From Methylacidimicrobium sp. B4 (GTDB lineage Bacteria > Verrucomicrobiota > Verrucomicrobiia > Methylacidiphilales > Methylacidiphilaceae): a DNA stretch of 64,000 nucleotides. Made by a program: the position numbers and the translations under genes. The stretch covers positions 2,232,001 through 2,296,000 of the forward strand of contig NZ_CP066203.1 in NCBI RefSeq assembly GCF_017310545.1. The letters run 5' to 3'. Of this stretch, positions 1 through 12,094 are shown piece after piece; within the stretch, counting starts at the first letter, position 1, and the number at the start of each line of letters is the position of its first letter. Under the pieces are notes generated by a model. The model saw only the letters and a list, made by a program, of their open reading frames with translations, made no database searches and was not told the DNA's origin.

Positions 1-1
1 G

Positions 2-784
2 CTCGAGCTGGCGCTAGCCGACCTCCGCGGCCGGATGCCTCCTCTTTACGGGTTGGCGATCGGCGGCACGGCTGTGGGGACGGGGCTCAACGCGCCCGCC
101 GGCTTTGCGGAGGGAGTCTGCGCCAAGCTGGCGGAGTGGACGGGATTGCCCTTCTTCTCCGCTCCCAACAAGTTTGCCGCCTTGGCTTCCCATGAGCCTC
201 TTTTGGCCGTCAGCTCTTCCCTGCGCAATCTGGCGGCTGCGCTTCTCAAGCTGGCCAACGACATCCGCTGGATGGGCTCGGGTCCGCGCTGCGGCCTCTC
301 CGAGCTCCACCTGCCGGAAAACGAGCCGGGATCGTCCATCATGCCGGGAAAGGTCAATCCGACGCAATCGGAGGCGCTGGCCATGGTCTGCATCCAGGTC
401 ATGGGCGCAGATGCGGCGGTCGGGTTTGCGGGCTCGCAGGGGAATTTCGAGCTCAACGTGTTCAAGCCGATGATCGTGTTCAACGTCCTGAGCGCGATTC
501 GCCTTTTGGGCGATTCCTGCCGGTCTTTCCGGGTCTTTTGCCTCGAAGGGCTGCAGCCGAATTCAGACGTGCTCCGCAGCGAGGTGGAGCGGTCGCTGAT
601 GCTCGTGACCGCACTCACCCCGCGGCTGGGTTACGACCGGGCGGCGAAGATCGCGCAGCGGGCTTATCACGAGCGGAAGACCATTCGGGAGGTTTGCCTA
701 GGGGAGGGGTATCTGTCCATGGAGGAGTTTGATGCGCTGATCCGGCCGGAAGCAATGGTCGGCAACGGAGGAGCAGGGGGGTGA
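2..784 (+). CDS. fumC: Fumarate hydratase class II, C-terminal part (5' end outside window)
   Basis: Fumarase C of the TCA cycle, converting fumarate to L-malate in the cytoplasm. Only the C-terminal 260 residues are present; the frame is open to the left edge, so the ATG at 35 is internal. The superfamily signature [11 protein letters not shown] is intact at about residue 114 of the fragment. It is followed by the helical core ([14 protein letters not shown]) and the short C-terminal domain ([16 protein letters not shown]) typical of class II fumarases rather than argininosuccinate lyase or adenylosuccinate lyase. The stop codon overlaps the GTG start of the next gene, which suggests co-transcription. 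Function is confident; the N-terminal half cannot be judged. Confidence 0.93.
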   Translation, partial: LELALADLRGRMPPLYGLAIGGTAVGTGLNAPAGFAEGVCAKLAEWTGLPFFSAPNKFAALASHEPLLAVSSSLRNLAAALLKLANDIRWMGSGPRCGLSELHLPENEPGSSIMPGKVNPTQSEALAMVCIQVMGADAAVGFAGSQGNFELNVFKPMIVFNVLSAIRLLGDSCRSFRVFCLEGLQPNSDVLRSEVERSLMLVTALTPRLGYDRAAKIAQRAYHERKTIREVCLGEGYLSMEEFDALIRPEAMVGNGGAGG

Positions 785-1263
785 GGATGGGTACGTCTCG
801 ATTCGTCCCGATGACCGAGGTTCCTCACAGGCGAACGGAGCTCGAGGGGAAAAGGATCGTGGTGACCAATGGGTGCTTCGACCTGCTGCACGTTGGCCAT
901 CTCCGCTGCCTCGCCTTCGCTCGATCGCTCGGCGACCTGCTCTGGGTCGGGATCAACGACGACCAATCGGTGCGATCGCAGAAAGGGGAGCATCGGCCGA
1001 TTCATCCGGCGTCGGAAAGAGCGGAGCTCCTTGCCGGTCTGCGTCCAGTCGATCTCGTGACGGTCTTCTCGGGCAGGCGGGCGACCCCGTTTCTCCAGGC
1101 GGCTCGGCCGTCGGTCTACGTCAAAGGGGGCGACTACCGGCGGGAGACACTCGATGCCGAGGAGCGGCAAGCCTTGGAAAGCATGGAGGTCGAGATTCAA
1201 TTTTTCCCCCTGGTCGAGGGAAGGTCGACCAGTGCGGCCTGGGAGGCGTGGCAAAAGGGATGA
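781..1263 (+). CDS. rfaE2: D-glycero-beta-D-manno-heptose 1-phosphate adenylyltransferase (HldE2/RfaE2 type)
   Basis: Nucleotidyltransferase of the cytidylyltransferase superfamily that makes ADP-heptose, a precursor of the LPS inner core. The N-terminal sequence [13 protein letters not shown] carries the HxGH nucleotide-binding motif, and KGGDY and EGRSTS are the later family motifs. At 160 residues it is the stand-alone adenylyltransferase half, with no kinase domain attached. I chose the GTG at 781 because GGAGGAG lies at the usual distance upstream (767-773); an ATG at 787 is an alternative. It overlaps the end of fumC and ends in an ATGA overlap with purN. Confidence 0.85.
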   Translation: MRMGTSRFVPMTEVPHRRTELEGKRIVVTNGCFDLLHVGHLRCLAFARSLGDLLWVGINDDQSVRSQKGEHRPIHPASERAELLAGLRPVDLVTVFSGRRATPFLQAARPSVYVKGGDYRRETLDAEERQALESMEVEIQFFPLVEGRSTSAAWEAWQKG

Positions 1264-1871
1264 GTTCCGAGCGCAAGGTGACGCTGGGTGTCCTCGGCTC
1301 GGGGCGCGGAACCAACTTTGCCGCGATCCGGGACGCCATTGCCGCGGGACGGCTTGCCGCATCGATTTCCGTCGTGATCAGCGATCGTGAGGATGCCCCG
1401 ATCCTGGAGCTGGCGCGTGAAGGGAAGATCCCAACGGCGGTCTTGCGGAAGGGAAGTTTCCGCACCTGGCTCGAGCCGGACATTGAAGAAGAGCTCGCCC
1501 AGTGTCTTCGGCGGTTCCGGGTCGACCTGGTGGTTCTCGCCGGGTTCATGCGGGTTCTCAAGGGACCGCTCCTGGCTGCGTATCGGGGCAGAATCCTCAA
1601 TATTCATCCTTCGCTTCTCCCAGCCTTCAAAGGGAAGGAGGCCTGGAGGCAGGCCCTGGAGGCGGGAGCCACCGAGGCGGGATGTACGGTCCACTGGGTG
1701 GAACCCGAGGTCGACAGCGGGCCGATCCTCGGCCAGGCGCGGGTTCCCATCCTGTCCGGAGATACGCCCGAACGCTTGCACGCGCGCATTCAGGAGGCCG
1801 AGCACCGCCTCTACCCGGAGGTCATTCAGAGCGTGATCGATCGAAAGTTATGGCTGGGGATCCACTCATAG
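1260..1871 (+). CDS. purN: Phosphoribosylglycinamide formyltransferase
   Basis: GAR transformylase, transferring the formyl group of 10-formyl-tetrahydrofolate to GAR in de novo purine synthesis. The 203-residue length is usual. Motifs in order: GSGRGTNFAAI at the N-terminus (phosphate-binding loop), NIHPSLLPAFKG with the catalytic Asn and His in the middle, and HWVEPEVDSGPI with the catalytic Asp. The ATG at 1260 overlaps the rfaE2 stop (ATGA), and the 3' end overlaps the start of xseA by 22 bases. The open frame extends upstream, but homology begins here. Confidence 0.93.
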   Translation: MSSERKVTLGVLGSGRGTNFAAIRDAIAAGRLAASISVVISDREDAPILELAREGKIPTAVLRKGSFRTWLEPDIEEELAQCLRRFRVDLVVLAGFMRVLKGPLLAAYRGRILNIHPSLLPAFKGKEAWRQALEAGATEAGCTVHWVEPEVDSGPILGQARVPILSGDTPERLHARIQEAEHRLYPEVIQSVIDRKLWLGIHS

Positions 1872-3232
1872 AAGAGCAGGAGCTCGACTTCTGGGGGCAG
1901 ACGAGGGCGGAGAGCGCAGCCGCCGGGGAGAGCGCCCAGAAGCCTCTTTCGGTCAGCGAGCTCAACCGGCGGGTACGCTCCCTTCTGGAGGCGGGCTTTC
2001 CCCAAGTATGGGTGGAGGGGGAGGTCTCGAACCTTCGGAGCCCGAGCTCAGGCCATGTCTATTTCACCCTCAAGGACGAGCAGGCGGTCATCCAGATCGT
2101 CCTTTTCCGCTCCGACGCGACCCGTTTGTCGATTCGGTTGCGGGAGGGCGCTGCCGTCATCGTCCGAGGGCGGCTGACCGTGTTCGAGGCTCGAGGCCAA
2201 TACCAGATTATCGCCGCGGAGGTTCAGGCGCGAGGGGAAGGGGCTCTGCTTGAGCGGCTGGAGGCGCTCAAGAGAAAGCTGGCCGCCGAGGGGCTCTTTG
2301 ACCCTGCCCGCAAGAAGAGTCTCCCCGCCTTCCCCGAGAAGGTCGGCCTGGTTACCTCCCTGAAGGGTGCGGTGATTCAAGACTTCCTGCGCATCTTGGA
2401 GAGAAGAGCGCCGGGGCTCGAGATTTGCGTGCGCGACGTTCCGGTGCAGGGAGCCCTGGCGGCTCGCGCGATTGCCGCGGCGATCCGGGCCTTTAGCGGG
2501 CCGCCGGCGGTCGACGTTTTGGTCGTCGCTCGCGGCGGGGGCAGCCTCGAGGATCTTTGGCCCTTCAACGAGGAGGTCGTCGCCCGTGCTCTCGCCGAGT
2601 GTCCCGTGCCGACCGTCTCGGGGGTCGGTCATGAAACCGATTTTACCATTGCCGATTTGGCCGCTGATCTGAGAGCGCCCACCCCCTCCGCCGCGGCGGA
2701 GCTGATCGCCCGCGATTGGAGCGACTGGCGGGCGGAGGTGGCGCAGCTCCGAACCAGGGGGGAGCGGGCCGTGGCGCGTGTGCTGGAGCTCGCTCGGGAA
2801 CGGCTCGCACGACTGGCCGGCAGCCCATTCTTCCATGAGCCCCGTCGTCTGATCCTGCGTTGGCAGCAGACGCTCGATGAGGAGGAAGAGGAGCTTGGGC
2901 GCTCGCTGCAGCGAGCGGTCACGATCAAGAGGGAGCGGTGGGAATATCTGGTGCGCCATTGGAAGTCCCTCCGATGCGAGGAGCAGATCCGCCGCCGCTC
3001 GGAGCAGGTCGGCCAATGGGCGGCGCGGCTGGCCGCTCTGAGCCCGGAGGCGACCTTGCAGCGGGGATATGCGATTGCTTTCGACGAAGAAGGCTCTATT
3101 CTGCGAGTAGCCTCTCCCGATCTGATCGGCAGAGAGGTAGGGGTTCGCCTCGCCTCCGGGCGCTTCGACGCGCGGGTCCTCCGCCTCCCCCCGGGGGATT
3201 CGCAGGCGAGCGGGGAGGGGGAACCCGGCTGA
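1850..3232 (+). CDS. xseA: Exodeoxyribonuclease VII large subunit
   Basis: Large subunit of the ssDNA-specific exonuclease that trims DNA to oligonucleotides. It has 460 residues, normal for the family. An N-terminal OB-fold (about residues 30-125: VWVEGEVSNL, GHVYFTLKD) is followed by the catalytic domain with VARGGGSLEDLWPFN and GVGHETDFTIAD. A long helical, probably coiled-coil segment follows, then a C-terminal segment with LQRGYAI. The start at 1850 lies inside the purN 3' end. The small subunit xseB is not adjacent and is not seen in this window. Confidence 0.93.
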   Translation: MAGDPLIEEQELDFWGQTRAESAAAGESAQKPLSVSELNRRVRSLLEAGFPQVWVEGEVSNLRSPSSGHVYFTLKDEQAVIQIVLFRSDATRLSIRLREGAAVIVRGRLTVFEARGQYQIIAAEVQARGEGALLERLEALKRKLAAEGLFDPARKKSLPAFPEKVGLVTSLKGAVIQDFLRILERRAPGLEICVRDVPVQGALAARAIAAAIRAFSGPPAVDVLVVARGGGSLEDLWPFNEEVVARALAECPVPTVSGVGHETDFTIADLAADLRAPTPSAAAELIARDWSDWRAEVAQLRTRGERAVARVLELARERLARLAGSPFFHEPRRLILRWQQTLDEEEEELGRSLQRAVTIKRERWEYLVRHWKSLRCEEQIRRRSEQVGQWAARLAALSPEATLQRGYAIAFDEEGSILRVASPDLIGREVGVRLASGRFDARVLRLPPGDSQASGEGEPG

Positions 3233-3262
3233 GAATCTTTATCTTTCGGGGCAATGGCAAGC

Positions 3263-3297
3263 TTGACATTCACGGTCCGGTTGGCAATGGTTATCGT
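3263..3297 (+). promoter_or_regulatory. Probable promoter for tRNA-Thr-tuf
   Basis: A perfect -35 hexamer TTGACA stands at 3263-3268, about 80 bases before tRNA-Thr. The -10 element is not clean: candidates are AATGGT at 17-bp spacing or GTTATC a few bases later. The position, just after the xseA stop and before a stable RNA and tuf, supports a strong start site here. The exact -10 is uncertain. Confidence 0.5.
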
Positions 3298-3344
3298 TCT
3301 CTCAAGGACGGGGTCTTGTCCCAAAAGAAGGGGAAGCGGCGATT

Positions 3345-3417
<73 letters not shown>

Positions 3418-3480
3418 CGGCCGCAAGGAAGGCAGTTTGATGAATCGGAAGGATTAAGAAGAAGGGAGCGAGGAGTATTC

Positions 3481-4665
3481 ATGGCGAAAGAGAGTTTCGT
3501 ACGTTCGAAGCCGCATGTGAATGTAGGCACCATCGGGCATGTGGATCATGGGAAAACCACGCTGACTGCGGCGATTACCTCTGTCCTTGCCAAGAAGGGT
3601 CTTGCGGAGAAGAAGGGTTACGATCAGATCGACAACGCTCCGGAAGAGCGCGAGCGCGGCATTACGATCAGCACCACGCACGTCGAATACCAGTCGGACC
3701 ATCGACACTACGCTCATGTCGACTGCCCGGGACATGCCGACTACATCAAGAACATGATCACCGGTGCGGCTCAGATGGACGGGGCCATTCTCGTGGTCAG
3801 CGCTCCGGACGGCCCGATGCCGCAGACCCGTGAGCACATCCTTCTCGCTCGCCAGGTCGGGGTTCCTGCGATCGTCGTCTTTCTCAACAAGGTCGACATG
3901 GTCGACGACCAGGAGCTGATCGATCTGGTCGAGCTAGAGGTCCGCGAGCTGCTGAGCAAGTACGAGTTTCCCGGCGACAAGATCCCGATCGTACGGGGAA
4001 GTGCGCTCAAGGCCTTGGAGGGCGATCCCGAGCACGAGAAGAACATCATGGCGCTGATCGCCGCGATGGATGAGTATATTCCGATCCCGGAACGTCCGAA
4101 GGACCTGCCCTTCCTCATGCCGGTCGAGGATGTCTTCAATATCGAGGGTCGCGGAACGGTGGTGACCGGCCGCGTCGAGCGGGGGATCCTCAAGCGGATG
4201 GAAGAGGTCGAGATCGTCGGGATCCGGCCTACGGTGAAGACCGTGGTGACCGATATCGAAATGTTTCGCAAGATCCTGGAATCGGCCGAAGCTGGGGACA
4301 ATGTCGGCGTTCTGCTCCGGGGCACCAAGAAGGAAGATGTCGAGCGGGGCCAGGTCGTTGCCAAGCCCGGGAGCATCACTCCTCACACGAGGTTCAAGGC
4401 CCAGGTCTACGTACTGACCAAGGAAGAAGGTGGACGCCATACGCCCTTCTTTGCGGGATATCGGCCTCAATTCTATTTCCGGACCACCGATGTCACGGGC
4501 AACGTGAAGTTGAAGGAAGGGGTCGAGATGGTGATGCCCGGAGACAATGTGGAGGTAGAAGTCGAGTTGATCACTCCCATCGCGATGGAGAAGGCGATGC
4601 GGTTTGCCATCCGGGAAGGCGGGAAGACCGTAGGAGCCGGGAGGGTAGTGGAGATCCTCGCCTAG
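3481..4665 (+). CDS. tuf: Elongation factor Tu
   Basis: The GTPase that delivers aminoacyl-tRNA to the ribosomal A site. At 394 residues it has full length. G-domain motifs are GHVDHGKTT (P-loop, residues 19-27), DCPGHADY (G3, from residue 81) and NKVD (G4, from residue 136). Domains II and III follow, including the [13 protein letters not shown] motif. I chose the ATG at 3481 because homology (MAKESFVR) begins here, after a purine-rich GGGAGCGAGGAG; an open frame extends further upstream without homology. It lies between tRNA-Thr and tRNA-Trp. Confidence 0.98.
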   Translation: MAKESFVRSKPHVNVGTIGHVDHGKTTLTAAITSVLAKKGLAEKKGYDQIDNAPEERERGITISTTHVEYQSDHRHYAHVDCPGHADYIKNMITGAAQMDGAILVVSAPDGPMPQTREHILLARQVGVPAIVVFLNKVDMVDDQELIDLVELEVRELLSKYEFPGDKIPIVRGSALKALEGDPEHEKNIMALIAAMDEYIPIPERPKDLPFLMPVEDVFNIEGRGTVVTGRVERGILKRMEEVEIVGIRPTVKTVVTDIEMFRKILESAEAGDNVGVLLRGTKKEDVERGQVVAKPGSITPHTRFKAQVYVLTKEEGGRHTPFFAGYRPQFYFRTTDVTGNVKLKEGVEMVMPGDNVEVEVELITPIAMEKAMRFAIREGGKTVGAGRVVEILA

Positions 4666-4673
4666 CGAAGGGG

Positions 4674-4702
4674 TTGAATCCGGGCGCGAATCTGCTTATC
4701 TA
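4674..4702 (+). promoter_or_regulatory. Candidate promoter for tRNA-Trp-secE-nusG
   Basis: TTGAAT (4674-4679) and TATCTA (4697-4702) are separated by exactly 17 bases and lie 18 bases before tRNA-Trp, right after the tuf stop. Both hexamers match the sigma-70 consensus at four of six positions. Read-through from tuf is also possible. Confidence 0.45.
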
Positions 4703-4720
4703 CTATCAGACCCGAAAAAC

Positions 4721-4793
4721 AGGGCAGTAGCTCAATTGGTAGAGTAGCGGTCTCCAAAACCGTCGGTTGGGGGTTCGAGTCCCTCCTGCCCTG
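4721..4793 (+). tRNA. tRNA-Trp (anticodon CCA)
   Basis: A 73-base cloverleaf with acceptor stem AGGGCAG pairing with CTGCCCT, discriminator G, anticodon loop CTCCAAA (anticodon CCA) and T-arm GGTTCGAGTCC. The CCA tail is not encoded. The secE start codon follows only five bases after its 3' end. Confidence 0.95.
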
Positions 4794-4798
4794 CGGCT

Positions 4799-5104
4799 AT
4801 GCTTACTATTTCTTTATCAACGTGGATTGCGTTGGCGCTCGCGGTTGCGGGCGCCGCTGCCCTCGGCTGGTTGTGGGTGCGGCAGCGAAAACGGGTGGAG
4901 ACCTTTCTGGCCGAGGTCTCCGGAGAGCTCAAAAAGTGTGCATGGCCATGGGAGCCCCAAGAAAAGGGGGTGCGCCGATACCGGGAGTTGATCGACTCGA
5001 CCGTGGTCGTGGCGATTTCCTCGGTCTTGTTGGCCGCGGTGGTGACGCTGGCAGATTTCTTGCTGGTTAGGGTGGTCGGGTTTGTCACCAGGTTGCACTT
5101 GTAG
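4799..5104 (+). CDS. secE: Preprotein translocase subunit SecE
   Basis: Essential inner-membrane subunit of the SecYEG translocon. It has 101 residues. An N-terminal hydrophobic segment (WIALALAVAGAAALGWLWV) precedes the amphipathic SecE signature (ELKKCAWPWEPQ) and the conserved C-terminal transmembrane helix (STVVVAISSVLLAAVV). The extra N-terminal helix is a lineage feature; the core SecE needs one. The ATG sits five bases after tRNA-Trp with no Shine-Dalgarno sequence, and no later in-frame Met would keep the first helix. The order secE-nusG-rplK is canonical. Confidence 0.92.
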   Translation: MLTISLSTWIALALAVAGAAALGWLWVRQRKRVETFLAEVSGELKKCAWPWEPQEKGVRRYRELIDSTVVVAISSVLLAAVVTLADFLLVRVVGFVTRLHL

Positions 5105-5112
5105 GACGCTGG

Positions 5113-5742
5113 ATGAAACCGCTGGAAGAAGCGCACGGGACCGGGTTGACCAAGGAGCAGGGCCGCGAGGACCATGCGCAGCCCTCGGAGGAGCAGGGGC
5201 AGTGGTATGTCCTTCATGTGCTCTCTTCCCACGAAGGGCGGGTCAAGAAGAGCATCGAGAAGCGGATCCAGACCGAGGAGATGGGAGATCTGATCGGGCA
5301 AGTGGTCATCCCGGTGGAACGGGTTTCGGAGATTCGCCGGGGTAAGCGCGTCCAGATGGACCGGAAGATCTACCCCGGCTACGTCTTTGTCCGGATGCGC
5401 CTCCGCGATGCCCGGGACAAGCTGATCGAAAAGAGCTGGTACTTCATTCGCGAGACGCCGGGGGTGATCGGATTTGCTGGCGGGGAGAACCCGTTGCCGA
5501 TGCCCTCCGACCAGGTGAGCGACATCTTGCGCCAGATGGAAGAGGGCCAGGAGCGACCCACGCCCAAGACCTCCTTTACCGTTGGTGATCGGGTGAAGGT
5601 GGGTGACGGGCCCTTCTTGAACTCGGAAGGTGTGGTGGAAGAGGTGGACCTGGAGCGCGGCAAGCTCTGGATTTCCGTCAACATGTTCGGTCGCTCGACG
5701 CCGGTAGAGCTCGAGTTCTGGCAAGTGGAAAAAGCAACATAA
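5113..5742 (+). CDS. nusG: Transcription termination/antitermination factor NusG
   Basis: Binds the RNA polymerase clamp, promotes processivity and links to Rho and the ribosome. It has 209 residues. The NGN domain starts at WYVLHVLSSHEGRVKK (about residue 31) and contains KIYPGYVFVRM and ETPGVIGF. A KOW domain lies at the C-terminus (FTVGDRVKVGDGPFLNSEG). The first 30 residues are a charged, low-complexity N-terminal extension. It follows secE after eight bases. Confidence 0.96.
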   Translation: MKPLEEAHGTGLTKEQGREDHAQPSEEQGQWYVLHVLSSHEGRVKKSIEKRIQTEEMGDLIGQVVIPVERVSEIRRGKRVQMDRKIYPGYVFVRMRLRDARDKLIEKSWYFIRETPGVIGFAGGENPLPMPSDQVSDILRQMEEGQERPTPKTSFTVGDRVKVGDGPFLNSEGVVEEVDLERGKLWISVNMFGRSTPVELEFWQVEKAT

Positions 5743-5804
5743 GAGGATCTTAGGCAGAAGCTTGCTCTTGATTCTGATAGACGGGTGAGGGAGGCAGGAA
5801 GACA

Positions 5805-6230
5805 ATGGCCAAGGAAGTGCATGCGATCGTCAGGCTCCAGATACCGGCCGGGCAAGCGAATCCCGCTCCGCCGGTAGGTCCGGCACTCGGACAGCACGGT
5901 GTCAACATCATGGGGTTTTGCAAGGAGTTCAACGCGAAGACGCAGAAGGAGGCGGGGATGCTGCTTCCGGTCGTCATCACGATCTACAAGGACAAGTCGT
6001 TCACCTTCATCACCAAATCCCCTCCGGCGGCGGTCCTGCTGAAAAAGGCGGCCAACATCGCCACCGCATCGAAGGAGCCCAATCGCGTCAAGGTGGCGAA
6101 GGTGGCGAAGGCGCAGGTGATGGAGATCGTTCGGCAGAAGAAGAAGGATTTGAATGCGAGCTCCGATGAAGCCGCTTTCCGCATCATTGCCGGTACGGCG
6201 CGCAGCATGGGAATTGACATCGAAGGGTAG
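5805..6230 (+). CDS. rplK: 50S ribosomal protein L11
   Basis: Protein of the GTPase-associated centre of the large subunit. It has 141 residues, the usual length. The N-terminal [22 protein letters not shown] and the C-terminal rRNA-binding domain with SMGIDIEG are as expected. It starts at ATG after GGGAGGCAGGAAG. A 62-base gap separates it from nusG. Confidence 0.97.
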   Translation: MAKEVHAIVRLQIPAGQANPAPPVGPALGQHGVNIMGFCKEFNAKTQKEAGMLLPVVITIYKDKSFTFITKSPPAAVLLKKAANIATASKEPNRVKVAKVAKAQVMEIVRQKKKDLNASSDEAAFRIIAGTARSMGIDIEG

Positions 6231-6281
6231 CGTAAAGGTGACGGGTCCGATGGATCGCTCGGAAAACGAAGGGAGAAAGAC

Positions 6282-6995
6282 GTGAGTTCGAGACGAAGCA
6301 AGCGCTATCGCGAGGCGGCGAAGCAGCTCGAGTCGGGTAAGTCTTACGAGATCGGCCAAGCCCTTGAGGCCTTGGCGAAGATGCCCAAGGCCCGCTTCGA
6401 CGAGTCGGTGGAGCTGTCGATGCATCTGGGGGTCGATCCGAAGCAAGGCGATCAGATGGTGCGTGGCAGCCTTCGGCTCCCGCACGGCTCAGGCAAGAAG
6501 GTCCGCATCGCCGTCTTCGCCCGGGGTTCGGCGGCCGAGGCGGCCAAGGCGGCTGGAGCCGATTTTGTCGGCTTTGAGGATCTGATCAAAAGGGTCTCCG
6601 AGGGGTTTACCGACTTTGATGTCGCCGTCGCGACGCCGGATGCCATGCAGGAGGTCCGCAAGCTTGGTCGGGTTCTCGGTCCGCGGGGCCTGATGCCCAA
6701 TCCTCGCACCGGAACGGTCACCGACGATGTGGCCGGCGCGGTCGCCGAATGTCAGGCGGGCCGGGTCGAGTTCAAAATGGATAAGAGTGCCAATGTGCAT
6801 GTCGTCATCGGGCGTCGATCGTTCTCCGTTGTCGCTTTGCAAGAAAATGCCGTGCAGGCGATGGATGCGGTCCAAAAGGCGAAACCGGCAACGGCGAAGG
6901 GGCGCTACCTCGAGTCGCTGACCCTGTCGGCGACGGTGAGCCCGAGCATTCCGCTCGATCCGAGTGCCTGGCAGCGCAAGGAGAAGAAGGGATGA
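6282..6995 (+). CDS. rplA: 50S ribosomal protein L1
   Basis: L1-stalk protein and, in many bacteria, the translational repressor of the L11 operon. It has 237 residues. The GTG start at 6282 is supported by GGGAGAAAG upstream and the conserved N-terminus (SKRYREAAKQL). Family motifs KARFDESVELSMHLGVDP, LGRVLGPRGLMPNP and GTVTDDV are present. It ends four bases before rplJ. Confidence 0.96.
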   Translation: MSSRRSKRYREAAKQLESGKSYEIGQALEALAKMPKARFDESVELSMHLGVDPKQGDQMVRGSLRLPHGSGKKVRIAVFARGSAAEAAKAAGADFVGFEDLIKRVSEGFTDFDVAVATPDAMQEVRKLGRVLGPRGLMPNPRTGTVTDDVAGAVAECQAGRVEFKMDKSANVHVVIGRRSFSVVALQENAVQAMDAVQKAKPATAKGRYLESLTLSATVSPSIPLDPSAWQRKEKKG

Positions 6996-6999
6996 GATC

Positions 7000-7527
7000 A
7001 TGAGGCCGGAAAAAGAATTTCTCTCGAATGAGATCCAGGATTGGCTCGAAGGGTCGGCCTATGTCCTGTTCGTCGACTATACCGGTCTTCGCGCGGAGGA
7101 GTTCCGCGAGCTGCGGCAGCGGCTGGCTGCCGCCGGGGCGCGCTGCCGTGTGGCGAAGAACCAGGCGTTGACACGGATCCTCCGGAAAGGGCGGCAGCTG
7201 CCGGAGGAGTGGACGCTCAAGGGGCAGGTCGCGGCGATCGCGCACGGCGATCTGATTGCCGCCGCGAAAGTCCTCCGGAATTTCACGGCGGAATTCACTC
7301 GTCCGAAGCTGGCGGGTGGTCTGCTGGATCAGGCGCTTCTCGGCACCTCCGAGGCGATCGCGCTGGCGGACCTCCCGGGACGAGAGGAGCTGCTGGCGAA
7401 GCTGCTCGGGCTCCTGCAGGCGCCGGCCAGCCGGTTGCTCTGCGTGCTGGCGGAACCCTCCCGGGCGTTGGCGCGAGCCGTGGCCGCTCATGAAACGCAG
7501 TTGGGGGGCAAGCCGCCAGAGGCGTGA
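7000..7527 (+). CDS. rplJ: 50S ribosomal protein L10
   Basis: Base of the L7/L12 stalk. It has 175 residues when started at the ATG at 7000, where homology begins (MRPEKEFLSNEIQDWLEGS); the longer frame overlaps rplA. The motif FVDYTGLRAEEFRELRQRL is typical. Only four bases separate it from rplA, so no room exists for the usual L10 leader directly upstream. Any autoregulatory RNA site would have to overlap rplA. Confidence 0.95.
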   Translation: MRPEKEFLSNEIQDWLEGSAYVLFVDYTGLRAEEFRELRQRLAAAGARCRVAKNQALTRILRKGRQLPEEWTLKGQVAAIAHGDLIAAAKVLRNFTAEFTRPKLAGGLLDQALLGTSEAIALADLPGREELLAKLLGLLQAPASRLLCVLAEPSRALARAVAAHETQLGGKPPEA

Positions 7528-7648
7528 GCGGGAGGCGGGGGGATTGGCAACGGCGAGCACGACAGCAGATACAATACCGAGCTTCGGAGAATGGGCCGAA
7601 GGGGGCGATCCGGCATCGCCCGCAGTGAAGGGACAAGGATCCTGCTAG

Positions 7649-7666
7649 CCTCGGAGCCCTCCGAGG
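7649..7666 (+). other. Hairpin in the rplJ-rplL spacer
   Basis: CCTCGGA pairs with TCCGAGG across a GCCC loop (seven base pairs). It lacks a T-tract, so it is not a complete intrinsic terminator. It sits in the unusually long 187-base gap before rplL, which also contains a TACAAT (-10-like) element at 7570-7575. An attenuation, processing or secondary promoter role is inference. Confidence 0.35.
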
Positions 7667-7714
7667 AGAATCGTCGACGCGGGCGCGTGGCGCTACGGGA
7701 TCGGAAAGGAAATC

Positions 7715-8101
7715 ATGGCAGACTTGAATGCGGTAGTGGAGCAGCTGAGCAACCTTACGGTTCTCGAAGTAGCACAATTGGTCAAGCAGCTGGAGGAGAA
7801 GTGGGGTGTCAGCGCTGCGGCACCTGTGGCGGTAGCGGCCGCCGCTCCGGCGGCTGGAGGCGAAGGCCAGAAGCCAGCGGAAGAGAAGACGGCCTTCAAC
7901 GTCATCCTGAAGGCGGTGGGCGGCAACAAGATTGCGGTCATCAAGGAAGTGCGGGCCGCGGTTTCGGGACTCGGTCTGGCCGAAGCAAAGGCCTTGGTGG
8001 AAAGCGCTCCCAAGCCCGTCAAGGAGGGAGTCACCAAGGAAGAAGCAGAAGCCATCAAGAAGAAGATCGAGGCGGCCGGCGCGCAGGTCGAGATTGAGTA
8101 G
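7715..8101 (+). CDS. rplL: 50S ribosomal protein L7/L12
   Basis: Flexible stalk protein that recruits translational GTPases and is present in several copies per ribosome. It has 128 residues. An N-terminal dimerisation helix region is followed by an Ala/Pro-rich hinge ([16 protein letters not shown], about residues 34-49). The C-terminal domain contains [22 protein letters not shown] and [15 protein letters not shown]. The ATG is preceded by GGAAAGGA. Confidence 0.97.
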   Translation: MADLNAVVEQLSNLTVLEVAQLVKQLEEKWGVSAAAPVAVAAAAPAAGGEGQKPAEEKTAFNVILKAVGGNKIAVIKEVRAAVSGLGLAEAKALVESAPKPVKEGVTKEEAEAIKKKIEAAGAQVEIE

Positions 8102-8135
8102 GCGGGCCGGACGGCGTCAGGAAAGGGAGCATCGG

Positions 8136-8161
8136 AGCCCGGTGGGGAAACCGGCCGGGCT
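8136..8161 (+). other. Hairpin between rplL and rpoB
   Basis: AGCCCGG (8136-8142) pairs with CCGGGCT (8155-8161) around a 12-base loop; an inner alternative pairing CCGGT/ACCGG is also possible. There is no T-tract. The position matches that of the attenuator/processing site known between rplL and rpoB in E. coli, which lowers rpoBC expression relative to ribosomal proteins. The role here is inferred from position. Confidence 0.4.
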
Positions 8162-8194
8162 GGCCGAATCGGTCGGGATATTGCGGACAATGGC

Positions 8195-12028
<3,834 letters not shown>

Positions 12029-12094
12029 CGGGCTTGGGTGGTTTTGTGGAAGGGGAAGGCGGCCGCAAAAAGCGGAGCGCCCGGGAGGGATAGT

